64,000 nucleotides of DNA from NCBI GenBank assembly GCA_947561715.1, contig OX387199.1, forward strand, positions 3,539,001 through 3,603,000, written 5' to 3'. The notes beneath the pieces were generated by a model. It made no database searches. It was not told the DNA's origin and saw nothing but the letters and a program-made list of their open reading frames with translations. Below are positions 50,001 to 61,222 of this stretch, piece after piece. The DNA comes from Ascidia mentula. Taxonomy: Eukaryota; Chordata; Ascidiacea; Phlebobranchia; Ascidiidae. A program made the translations under genes and the position numbers. Each line of letters begins with the position of its first letter. The stretch's first letter is position 1.

Positions 50001-52064
50001 TGTCTTTTACCGGAAGTGCCGATGAACTTCATCTCTGGAAAGATAAAGTACGCGAACGACTCGCAAGAGGGGAGTTTGCAGGGAGAAGCAGAAGACGGTG
50101 CACAAACTCAGAAGTGCAATAAAGCTAAACTGGTAATATTCCTTTTCGACCTGTCAGGTGTCATAAGTACAACATCCACTTTGGTCAGACGAAATCGATT
50201 CCAAGTTGTATTGACTTGAGACAGTATGTACTAGCTAAGAGAGAGTCCAAATATTGCAATATGTTCACACTGTTTACCTTAACGTCATCCTGGCTTGGGT
50301 AGATCCAAAAGGGGTCTACAATATGTCATAATAATACTGAAGAAAGTGCAACATGATAGTCAAACAGGTTGTTTTAAAGATTAATTTTGTTTATGCGTGC
50401 TTTGTCTGGTACATGTCTGCATCTTTTCGTCTCTAAATATAAATTTTGCGTCACAATGTCCCATTGAGTTTTCGATAATAAACTCTCTCCATAGAAACCT
50501 GAATCCGCCCTGCATACTTGTCACCATAAATCATAAAAATATTTCAATACATTTATTTCAAAAGTCAACCTGATATTGTGTCCAGGTTTTAAAGGAATCG
50601 TGGATTGCAGTCAAAGACTTGTTTGCTCGAAGCGTGGACCCGAGACAGATTCTCATTTATCCAATTAGTACCTACCTGGGATTGCAAGCTGGATTCTTTT
50701 ACGGGGAGGTAACGCGAGCCTACGTCTCCTGCATCATGGGCGTAAGCAAGGTAACAAAACCGTCATTTGCGAAATGAAATGACGCAAATAAAGTCCACAA
50801 TTAAAATTTTCCGTACATACACTTGGTTACACATGTCCATTGATGAACCCAAACAAAGCCGGGCTTGTGTTTTAGTATGCAACTACCCAAGCAATATCTC
50901 TTTGATCACATAAAACCCAGTGTATGTTTTAATTGACAACGCTTAAAAGAAAAACAATCATAATACAGAGATACAGGAAAAAACAGTTACTTTATATTAA
51001 ACTTTATAGTGCTGGGCAGTTTGGGAAAGCATTTCAGGCCATAAAACCTATCGATAAAGACATAAAATTTGCAATACATATTTTTTATCTGTAAAGATTG
51101 GAATCTGCACAGTTTTGTTTGCGGTCGTCAACAGCATTTCGAGTTACGGCTGTGGCAAAATCATGGGGCGCTCCGGTATGATGCCGGTTCTTTTCCTGGC
51201 CAGTGTTGTTGACATGGCAGTTTACATCTTTTGCACCATCTGGATTCCCACTGCAGCAACGTCATGGCTTATATATCTCATATTCTTTGCAATGGGATTT
51301 ACATCTGCTTGCTTGAATATGCTCAACGCAAGTATGCAATATAACCAGTGTTGTAGTCGTATCACGCTGTATGTTAAATTTTCGGGGGCTGTTACTTATT
51401 TATTTCTACCTTATACGGTCCAGTGACGCTAAGGGATATTCTTAGGGACTCGGGGTTTGACTCTGGGGGTGGTTGAAGGGTGAATCTATAGAGTTAATTA
51501 TATAAATGCCTCATGGTTTGTCCTCCAGTTTTGTACCCAACAATTTAACTTTCCCGCAAAGTGCCACAAAGTAGAAAACCTGTGCCTGGCTAGTTGCCCA
51601 ACTGTAGACCAGACCAGCCTGACGAGATTGCACTGATGTATGAGACCTTATAGATTGAAACAGTGTTATGCACTTTTTGCTGTTTCACGACATCTGTAAT
51701 AGAAAGGGGTATGGTAACTATTAGTAATTTGAACAAGGAAAAAGGTTAAGAACCGCTGTTACAGCCGAGCATTTAAAGTAGTTTTGTACGAAATTATTCT
51801 TAACACACATGACACCTAGTGGCTGGTAGAACTTCGCGATAGCAAAAAAAAACTTTGCATGTTTCAGATCTGTACGCCGAAACCTTCAACGAAAACAGGG
51901 AACTTTCTTATAATATGTGGTGCATCGTGTTCTCGGTGGGCTTTGCCTTGCAGTTTGCTTGGAGTACGCATCTATGTGTCAGACACAAACTCTACGTCCA
52001 GATCGGTGTTTTGCTGCTTAGCGTTGTAACAACAGGTTTTTTCTATTTCTTTTTAATAATGTGA
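47095..52064 (+). CDS. UNC93-like membrane protein, copy C, 519 aa
   Basis: Eight exons: 47095-47296, 47978-48127, 48798-48979, 49423-49702, 49984-50132, 50586-50750, 51097-51331, 51868-52064; phases agree and the intron positions equal those of copies A and B. Marks: [60 protein letters not shown], a glycosylated loop with [20 protein letters not shown], a lysine/glutamate-rich cytoplasmic loop, ATSWLIYLIFFAMGF and ENRELSYNMWCIVF. It is clearly more diverged than A from B, so it is an older, inverted paralogue. The chosen start METIVLNEG has an in-frame alternative at MSQSNEV, 13 codons on. The C-terminus ends in a hydrophobic run (FFYFFLIM). Intron 2 carries a large perfect palindrome, which could disturb its transcript. 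Confidence 0.85.
48192..48684. repeat. perfect 194-bp inverted repeat with 3-base loop, flanked by 14-bp direct repeats
   Basis: The left arm (48278-48471) and right arm (48475-48668) are exact reverse complements over all 194 bases, with loop ttt. The whole is bracketed by aagtccaagacaat at 48192-48205 and 48671-48684, which looks like a target-site duplication; 72 bases between the left repeat and the left arm are unpaired. Because of the symmetry, both strands encode the same lysine-rich peptide. It lies in intron 2 of UNC93-like copy C and would fold into a long double-stranded RNA hairpin if transcribed. Confidence 0.85.
49200..49274 (+). repeat. tRNA-derived SINE-like sequence
   Basis: Box A-like cataagcgctcgaacc (49200-49215) and box B-like gggttcgaatgtc (49262-49274) at tRNA-like spacing, in intron 3 of UNC93-like copy C. 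Shares aagcgctcga with the element at 11425. Confidence 0.4.
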
Positions 52065-54136
52065 TAAAGGTAGAAATTGTGTTAAAGCTAATGGCAACAC
52101 TCGTGTAAGACTGTCATCCATCATACGTCATGCTAGTATACGGTGACATTGTATTCTTTATGGTATTGACATTAAATATGGGTGCATTGCAATGCTGACA
52201 GAAGAATATGAAAATTAACCAGAAATTTGTGTTTTTCAGTTTTCCTGCGCCACAAGTACAAAAAAAACAGGAAAGTCTAAAAACAACAGATTGGGTATAA
52301 TTCCCTACACCTCCAAACTTCGGTGATCCGTTCTCCAAACCGTGTTTCATATTAGCATAATTTGAGACATTGTTGCAACATTATTAGAGAAATCTTTTTG
52401 GAATTTTTGTTAGACCAAATATAAGTTAATAGACCCTCATATAGTACGTCATATCCAACCGCCATGACCCGTAATAATGATAATAGTTTTGTATTGGCAC
52501 CTGAAATTTCGCATTGGCCTGGAGCTAGCATTGTCAGTGTTAAACCTTAATTTGCCCTAAAATAAACGTTTGCCATATGTCAGTTGTTGCATAAGATGAT
52601 TACAAGATTAAAAGTACGCAATTTTTGTTCAGGAAAGTTCACAGCATTTGGTAGGAACAATTCCGATACAAACTCGTTCTTTTTTCTGTCAGGGGTTTTA
52701 CAAACCAACTTGCCAAGCCATCATTATCGTTGTGTACTTTGATAGTGTGGTGTCAGCAATCCGTGAATAATTAAACTCGCGCCGAGAAAACTAAACACCA
52801 CAAACATGGCATGCGGCGTGGTAGGCGCGGAATTGTAGTATAAATCAACTGTGGAGATTATAGTATGACTTCTGCACGAACGCTTCATGCAAAATCGTTC
52901 CCATACATCAGGATGTCCGGACATAGTGTATAACATAAAGATAATGAACATTAGGTGTCATGTGCATTTTAATACAAGCGTCAAACGTTGTAATTTTGTA
53001 TTTAGATTACTAACAGATCAGCCCACTACATAAACACAGTGATGCTGGAAAGTGGGTTAAAAAATCCGAAAGTTTTTATTCGTTTCGACATGGATAAACA
53101 ACATTTTAATTGCAGCCGACGAGAACATAATGTCGTTGTCTGCATATTCAGACTTTTGTAAATCTATACGAAGACTTAACGTATACTGTTGTTTAACTCA
53201 CTAGCATTGTCAATAATGTATGGATTATGTAATTGGCGTCGAATGGTAAATAGTCACCCGATTGCAAATTAAACACTGCTCGCACGCCATATCCACGTTT
53301 CAACACACATTTCTCGCAACATTGGTTTTAGTAAACGCCTTTTGCTTGGTAACCTCATAGGACTTGCGTTAGTGATTTCAAGTATCTGGGGTCAAACATT
53401 TGACACAAATTGCCTATCAGCACATTGATGCCCAGTTATTATGTATACATGCTATAGTTATACTCTCAAGTCGCTGAAACAGCCATCAATGAAACCAAGA
53501 CTTGTTCGTACTTGAAAACTTAGACGTTGTGACTTATTTGAGTTTATATGGTGGAGGAGTTAAAAAAAAATTAGATTACTCACGGTTGCTTTTTGAATCA
53601 ATTACTTCCCCCCCACCCCCTCCTCCCATTGTACCTGTGGTTAAAGTTTAAGAGCGGTTTGTGGGACCTCTTTACCCTATGGTCGCGTCGAAGTTTTCAA
53701 ATAGCAAAGGTTGCTTGTGGCCAAAGTACTCACGTGCAAATTATTACCTCAGTTACGAGAATTACACTAGAATTCTCAAAACAAAGGATTACTGATTAAC
53801 ACCCACCAGCGCACGTGTTTGATAACGCTTTTCTGCAAACATATCTTCCACGAAAGGTTTTCGTTTGTATGACGTAGTAGGCCTGTTTACAAAGGAAATC
53901 TTGGTCTCAAAACAGCATTTTTTCGCTTTTAAGTCGATGGAGGGAAGTTGCGAGGGGCATTTGCATTGCACCAGCCCGCTATATTGCACATATTAAGGTC
54001 AATAAACCCTGTTAGAACTTCGGTTTTTGGCTCTCATCAGGTTCAGTGACACAGGCGTTCTGACTGAGTAAGTTCAATTGCTGCCGAAGGTCAGAGCTTG
54101 GAGGTCTTCGACCCAAGGACGTCTGCGCGCCAAACG
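52065..54136. other. intergenic, no firm gene
   Basis: Between UNC93-like copy C and the nuclear receptor. A 75-codon minus-strand frame (52724-52951) contains a hydrophobic stretch (AMFVVFSFLGASLIIHGLL) but has no splice support. A short C-rich run is at about 53607-53630. The nuclear receptor 5' UTR or promoter is probably at the right end; the frame of its first exon is open back to 54068. Confidence 0.45.
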
Positions 54137-57100
54137 ATGAGGGACGAAAAGGTGAAGGACATCAAATACAACGATCCCTGCCCAGTTTGCTCGGACAAGG
54201 TTAGTACACAACAGTGCGCAATATAACCCGCTTCGTCGGAAGGTAATGTTGGCGATTAGATCGTAATTTTTTACTCCGTAAAATGTTGCTTGCAGCAGCT
54301 ACAGCCAGGGTTATCATCGGCTGTGGGGCGCAAAAGTAAGAACGTTGCATTCTGCCGACGAAATTCGATTTATTTGAGCAACTTAGCCCGATTTCGGGAG
54401 ACATTGTGTGGATTCAATTAGATGATGCGACATCACTAATAATTCGCGTTTCATGCAAAAATTAAAGTGAGCTCGTTTGGATCGGAGTACTAAGCACGCA
54501 AGTGCAAAATACGTACATTTGTATGTTCTAAGGCACTGTTCGCAAAATTAACCACAAGTTTTAGAAATAGATACGGAACCCTGTCTAACTTAGGCAAGTT
54601 GTGAAACGTTTTTTTTATAATTAGCTTTTATTCTTCGAATTGCATTGGATTTAATAAGCTAGATTTGTTACAAAAAGGTTGTCAAAGAACAGGATATTTT
54701 GTTGAAGACATCCTTATGGCGTCTGTACACATCATGTTTTGATATATCAGGCACATCTGGTCGGGGTGGTGTGTTTGGAAATCTTCATCAGAGTTAAATC
54801 CTTTTTGTTTTCACTCAAGGTTTCTGGTTATCACTACGGACTACTTACGTGTGAAAGCTGCAAAGGTTTCTTCAAACGAACTGTGCAAAATGGCAAGAGC
54901 TATACGTGTGTCCATTCTAATCGTTGCCCGATCGATAAAACCCAGCGCAAGGGATGTCAGTCTTGTCGCTTTCAGAAGTGCCTCAAAGTCGGAATGAAAG
55001 TAGAAGGTGAGATTTCCCTTTGAAAGCTTGTTTCAACGTTTCTCGAGGTTTATGTTTATTCACGTCTTTTTTTAACTTATATTGATTGTATTGTATTGAT
55101 AATTTGACAAGATATAAATTTACTAATCATATTATCATCACAAATTATATAAATTTACCAATTATATTATCAACAAGAACTACCCAGGGTACTCGCGTTA
55201 TTGACAGCTATTGATAGTGTGTAGGAGTTAATTAAAGCATTTGACAATGATCACAAGTATACGGAGTTCACACATAAACATAATGTTAGATCTCTCCCTT
55301 CCATTTCGTTTTGCTTACATTAACGACCAATTTCTCTATGAAACATCCAAATCGTTTGAACGTAAAAGTATAGGTAGAGTCATACATAACATTTGTCTCA
55401 CTTCTTACTTTTTGTTGTTATATAAAGTTTGTTTTTCTAATGGCGCCATTAGACCAAGGCCTTGCCTATCAGCGTGCAATAGCGCAGTTGTCTTTTGTTA
55501 CGTACAGCCGTGCGGAAAGACCGCGTTCGCGGGGGTCGGAACTCTCTGGGGCCTCTCTACAAACAGGACCGCGCAAGAAAGCAGCAAATGAAGTTGCTTG
55601 ACGAAATGAACGAGAAAAAACGAAAGACTTCGGAGACCGGAAACGCCGCACAGGTAACTCGACCACTGCTTGCTCTCAAAAGTCAAACTAAAACGTTCGT
55701 GCAACTGTGTCTGTACAGCGCAGAAGTAATGCCATGCTTACGCATAGCAAGGCGGGATCGCCTCACTGCGCGTATTTGGCGATCACAGCTCTAATATTCT
55801 GATCATAAGGTTCACAGGCTTCACTGCCAAGGCATTGCTGCCAAGCTAGATCAGCCACTTTTCCCGACAAGTCGGAGCGGATCTGAAAAATCAAGCTCCC
55901 GGTGGGGTTTGAACTCACGACCCTGGGCTAACCAGGCCCGACGCTCTACCAACTGAGCTACAGGAGCTCAGTGGCTTCACAGGGTATGTTGTGGCCAAGG
56001 TACACTGGTGCGCAAGCGCACAACTTGTCAGGCGACCTTCACATGCGTAGAGGATCTCCACCACCGTAATCAGACAACGCAGAAGTAATGCCATGCTTAC
56101 GCATAGCAAGGCGGGATCGCCCCACTGCGCAGGCCCTTTATATTTGGACCTTGTGTCTGTACAGTATATTAGTTGCCGCAAAAAAGAAAATTTTTCTTAG
56201 TTTTTGTTGATCTGTCATCATTTGTCGAGGTTCAAACTGACAAAAAAAAGCAAAGTATGATAATAGGGTCTGGTGCCCTTTTTGGGCTACGTCATCATGA
56301 TTTTAAATTCGTAAACACTCGCAGATGCGCAACGTGATATACGCGCACAAGCTCTTGAATAGCGCTAAAAAATTATAACGAGGCCGTTTTTCGCTTTATT
56401 AAACCGACGTGTTTAACAACGCGCCGGATTAAACAAAGCAAACGACGTCGAATCACTAAGCAAACTGAACACATATACGACCGCTGCTTGTTTGCCGAGG
56501 TCGTAACAAAACAATCACACCTTATCACCGATCAAATTCGCGACGATCGCGGACGATCGCGTCCTGAAGCGTGGTTTGCAACGCGGTGTTTGGAACAAAC
56601 AACAAAAAACAAAACCGGTTTCCGTTTCTGACCAGAAGAATTCACCAAACGAGCCACAAATCATTCTCGGGGACGACTCGGAGTGGAACGGACTTCCTTC
56701 AGTGTCGCAAAGTCTCCCCCAGCAGACGGTGCTGCCGCAGATCTTCCTCGGTTCGAACTATGCCTACCAATCACCCACCTACCAACTACCTTTCGCTTCC
56801 AGAACTTTCCTGTCGGAAGGCTTGCAACCGCCTCCGGGACCTTTGCGCTATTTGGAGCTCAACAACACAAGCAACTCTTGTTTGCTGTCCGGCCCACAGG
56901 TAGGGGCGCATAGAAAGTGAATTTTTAATTAAAGTTATGTTGGCGAAACCCGAATGATTTATAGATTAATTTTTATACGCCTGCACTGTAGGAAACCGAT
57001 TCAAAACATCCTATCGATTATCGAACAGTATGCCTTAATTTTTAAATTTCTTTTTGATGAATTTTCTATCCATTATGTTCGTTTTGGCCCTCAGACTTTA

Positions 57101-60100
57101 CCTACGTTTCGATGTCCAACGATGGCGCCATTGCAGCAGTTATTTACGCACAGCAAACCCCGCGGCGCAAACGTACTTAACGGGCTCCTATGCGAAAACC
57201 AGCACCACGAAAGAGGTCTGACGAGCTACCTGACCAACCTAAACACCAGCCCTGCTCTTCACAACGTGGCATCGTACTTCAAGCCACATTCAAACCTCGA
57301 GGAGAAGTCGGAAATTCCGCCTTACTTCGATATCGATGGATTTCTGAAGGAGAAAACTCACGTCCCGCCCCTTATTGAGAGTCTGCTCAGAATAGAAGTT
57401 CCAGAAGCAGTGGTGAGGTCAAAATATAGGTCTGACATCATGTGATTTGTTTGGTTTCCTAATGCTTAAGAGCTGCGAAATTAGGCTTCATTTGTTTGTT
57501 ATTAGGAGTTTTGCCACACTCCAAACTGCAATTTCCAGTTAAATTCTTGTCTGGATTGGACACAGTTTCGCATCATTTATAAACTTTTAGATCAGACAAG
57601 GAGTCAACCAAGCGCTCGATGCGCTGCCTCCAATCTATCTCCAAGACACGTTCTCGCTTCTTTGTATTGTTGCTGATCAGTTGCTGTACAATTTAGTTGA
57701 ATGGGCCAAAAATATTCCATTTTTCTCCAACCTTACGGTAAGCAAACAAGTGGTTTTCTTAACTTTTTTTAAATCACTTCTTGGCTGTCATTGTATATTG
57801 AGCGTTGATGCACGTATAACAAATTGGTAAGGAATAATTTTGTAAAATTTTTTCTATGGCTGGTGCACATTGGTTGTGTGACGAAGTAATCTAAATGCAA
57901 ACTTCGCAATCCCTGTTTAAGGTCAATAGCATTTCTGCGTTAAGTTAAATAGAATATTTACTGGCCCCAAAGGTCTTTAAACTCAGTTATTTGTCACAAG
58001 GCGACGTAATCTAACGTTTACAAAATAAATCAGTCAACTACCCAGTTTAATGAGGAAATTGTTATTTTAAGCGCCGTTAATAATCAGCACCAACTTATCG
58101 TAATCGTGCTGACCACAAATTGCTCGAAAGTGTGCCATGTTCACATCACCCCACTATCGAAATGTTTGCCTTTCTCCACAGATTTCCGACCAAATGTGCT
58201 TACTGCAAGGGAGCTGGATTGAACTTCTTGTACTGGGTCATATCAATCGCCAGGTGATTACGCAGATCTTCTCATTCCTTTTCATATCCAAAGTTGCCAT
58301 ACTGTGTTAATGTTTTTGTCTTGCTTGATGGTAGTACTGTTCGTACTTGAGCATGAAAAATATGCTAGAAGTTTGAGCACGAAAATGGTAAAAAATCTAT
58401 CGAGTCTTACCAAATGCTTCATAAGTTCTAATTCGACGTGTTTGTTACATATAGTTTCCCATATGCGAAACAAAGGTTTGGGGATTGAAAAATTTTCGCA
58501 TTAAATCACCTTTATATGACTCTAAAAATTCATTTTATCATATGTCCAATCGAAAAAAACACGTTTTTGGCATAGAGAACAACCGCCAGCAACGCGTTTG
58601 AATATCAATACAATCGTGTTTTGTCGCAGCTTAATAGTACATCGGACAAAATAGTTCTAGTGAGCGGCCAGACCTTCGACCGCCCGGAGTTGCTCCCCGA
58701 TGCCTTGTCCGATAAAATCATCAGCCAGTTGACTGAACTTGTGAGGCGGTTTCGGAATCTCGGTCTCGATCAGGCTGAGATCGTGTGTTTCAAACATCTG
58801 GCCATTTTCAATGGAGGTAAATATCAACAGTCGTTCTTTCGTTTCTCTTATGGTAATTAAACAAACTGGCGGGATTTGCATTGTTTTGAGTTTGGAAAAA
58901 AAATGCAAGAGCAGTTGCTTTGCAGCTTAAATGCTCGCGTTCGCCGTAAATGTACACATTCCGTACAAAGAAGTTAATTTTTAACGCGTTGCACAACAGT
59001 TCGTTCAGCATGACATTCGTAGTGGTGAAATGCCACATTACATATACACGCGATTCCGTATAATCACACAACACTTTCAAGAAATGCCAACAAAATAAAG
59101 CAATAAAGAAAGTTCTGGAACCATTTCAGAATTTTGTGTGAATGAACGGGTGTTGACCTATGGTAAACAGACTGAAGACTGTCAACTTGCGCACGAGCAA
59201 CATAGGTGACATATGGCTATTAGGTCATTAGGCGATGGGTGGCGAATTGGACAAACAGCGCATCACCGCAGTGCCGGTAACTCCACCTGGGATTTTACCC
59301 TCCATACTTTGCCACCAGTGCCTACATGGGTTTTGTTTTAGACATCCTGTACAAACCTGAGCAAAACATGAAAGTGCTGGGTTGTCTCTATTCGTACTCT
59401 GTTGTAACACGTCAAATTTTTTTAAATATAATATTATTTCCTTATTTGCAACAACCTTATGCCAGCGTAAACTATTGTTCATCGTATATCGTATGTAGAC
59501 AAAAGAAAATTGCAATTAAACAATCGTTTTGTAGTGCGGGGTTGGCATATGCGTATCGTGTTACGGAAACTAAATGAACTGACAATTATTGATTGGTTAA
59601 ACACAGATAAAGAGGTGATACAAGTTAACAGTTGCTTTTATTGTTCAGAGGTCGTGAACGAATCGTTGGACGAAGTTCAGGAAGCAGTAAACGCAGCTTT
59701 GTGTGAATACGATATTAAGAACTACCCGGAGAAACCCGACAGGTAAGACAACAATAATTAGTCACGAAATGTTTGGTTTAGGAATCTGCGTGCTCTCTTG
59801 GATTTTAAGGTTTAATTAAAGCAGTGCTTCCCAAACTGATATTCGCACAGCGACTTTTTCCAAACTGAGGTTCGCACCAATGTCACCAATTGAAGGATTG
59901 CAAGCAGTAACTGCAAAATGTACAGCATATAACTGCAATGTTTCACAAACTCCACCAGATATGTTATAATGAGTCAATATACTTAAGTTTTTCGTTTTGT
60001 TCAACAAACTACTGTTTCAATGACTTTATTAATATTTGATGTCTTGAACACAAAGGCCCGCGTAAATCTATCATTAACTTAATAATGACGCCAAGCGAGA

Positions 60101-61222
60101 AAGTTTAGGAAGCCCTGAATTAAAGGGAAACGTTCATGGACTTTTGTTGGTGACAGAAACATGCTTGTTAGGAAAACTTCTTCAAGCTATGTAAAATTTG
60201 CTTACCAAGCCACTGAAGTCATGAACAAAACTCTCTATACAGTAAGTACGACACTACAGCCCACATTTTTATCACCTTTGGAAATGTTCATGCTGTATTT
60301 GCCGACCAATATATTTTTTGAACAGCACTGCTTATTTTTTTTGCGCAATGGTTTTGTTTGATCAATCAAAACGGGTTACGATTGGTCATTGGCCTTCAGA
60401 ACCCTTTCAATGAACTAATTTTACCTTCCGCAAACGCTTGTTTGACCTCCGGACTTTGTTGCTTAACTTACCGAAAAGTGCAAACAACCGTTTTGGCAGT
60501 AGGTGAGGATATATTTACCCTGTGGACAAACGCAATCAGGTAGAAAAAATCACCAGTTACTGGAAGCTGTGTTGGCACGCAAGTGGCCCAGTAGAAAGTT
60601 GAAAGTCCGATCGGGAGCACGCTTCATGCCCGCCCATAAAGACGCCCACGCAATTCCACAGTTTGCGAACTAACGAACGTTTTTTTTTGGATCAAAAACG
60701 TTTCGCTCGGGTTGTTGCATTATTAAACAATTGCAGGCTAGGACTTTGCAAACAATGTGTTTTAAAACTTTAGCCCACCATATGCGTTTTTTTGCAAATG
60801 CTATGTTTCTTTTTTTTGTCAAGAATCTTTTTTTGTGTCAAAATATGGTGAGGGGTTATGGTTATCGACAACTTATAAACACATTTATTCAAAAATAACG
60901 TTTTCCAAATCCTATGCCTGTTATTTTAATACGAGCTATAACCGGTGACAATCTGATGTTTAGAGTTCTAGTATTTCGTATCTCACCGATATTTGCCTTT
61001 CTTCTGCAATGTTTTGTATTTTACACAATTTTTGTTACATTCAGAATCGGAAAATTACTGTTTCGCTTTTCGGAGATCCGTACGGTGGCGCTGTTGATCG
61101 AGCAATTCCTTTTGCAAAAACACCGGGCGGGCGAACTGCCGGAAAAATCCCTTCTGGTCGAAATGCTCAGCACAAGATGCGGCGTCCTTGTGCGGTCGAA
61201 CGCAGTTACAGCAGATCCTTGA
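54137..61222 (+). CDS. FTZ-F1: NR5A/FTZ-F1 nuclear receptor, about 573 aa
   Basis: Ten exons: 54137-54199, 54820-55006, 55508-55653, 56570-56899, 57095-57412, 57591-57737, 58182-58253, 58630-58816, 59649-59742, 61045-61222; phases agree. The two-zinc-finger DNA-binding domain spans residues 15-80: [15 protein letters not shown]-box [38 protein letters not shown]. The NR5-specific FTZ-F1 box follows ([20 protein letters not shown]), which in this family lets a monomer bind an extended half-site (TCAAGGTCA). A glutamine/proline/serine-rich hinge leads to a ligand-binding domain (about 325-560) with [30 protein letters not shown] and an AF-2 helix LLVEML (551-556), followed by a 17-residue tail. 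Expected to be a nuclear transcription activator. The exon 4 acceptor (ctgaag) is weak, and an upstream N-terminal exon cannot be excluded. In exon 8 an alternative acceptor 48 bases upstream also keeps frame; the shorter form fits known relatives better. Confidence 0.9.
55110..55175. repeat. short imperfect tandem repeat in intron 2 of the nuclear receptor
   Basis: The unit ataaatttac(t/c)aat(c/t)atattatca appears twice about 35 bases apart with two differences. AT-rich and probably without function. Confidence 0.5.
55706..56164 (-). mobile_element. tRNA-derived SINE, 433 bp, with 13-bp target duplication
   Basis: The element is 55719-56151, bounded by exact 13-base direct repeats tgtgtctgtacag (55706-55718 and 56152-56164). 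Inside, on the minus strand, 55967-55895 is a 73-base tRNA-like head: acceptor stem gctcctg/cgggagc, D-arm with box A (tagctcagttggtagagc) and T-arm with box B (gagttcaaacc). A 53-base segment starting cgcagaagtaatgccatgct occurs at both ends of the element (55719 and 56078) with one mismatch, so it may be two elements fused or an internally duplicated one. It sits in intron 3 of the nuclear receptor. The intact target duplication shows a fairly recent insertion. Confidence 0.8.
59814..60125. mobile_element. hAT-type MITE, 296 bp, with perfect 8-bp target duplication
   Basis: The element is 59822-60117, flanked by aattaaag on both sides (59814-59821 and 60118-60125). Ends: cagtgcttcccaaact on the left and agtttaggaagccctg on the right, imperfect inverted repeats. 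The left end matches that of the element at 7870, so they are related families. It is in the last intron of the nuclear receptor and has no coding capacity. Confidence 0.8.

Noticed and set aside
55895..55967. A functional tRNA gene on the minus strand
   Set aside because: It folds roughly as a cloverleaf, but the anticodon stem is imperfect, one T-stem pair is mismatched, and it lies within an element bounded by target duplications. Better explained as a SINE head.
58573..58629. Longer version of nuclear-receptor exon 8
   Set aside because: An upstream acceptor keeps frame, but the added residues (about 16) do not fit the loop length of known NR5 ligand-binding domains; kept only as an alternative.
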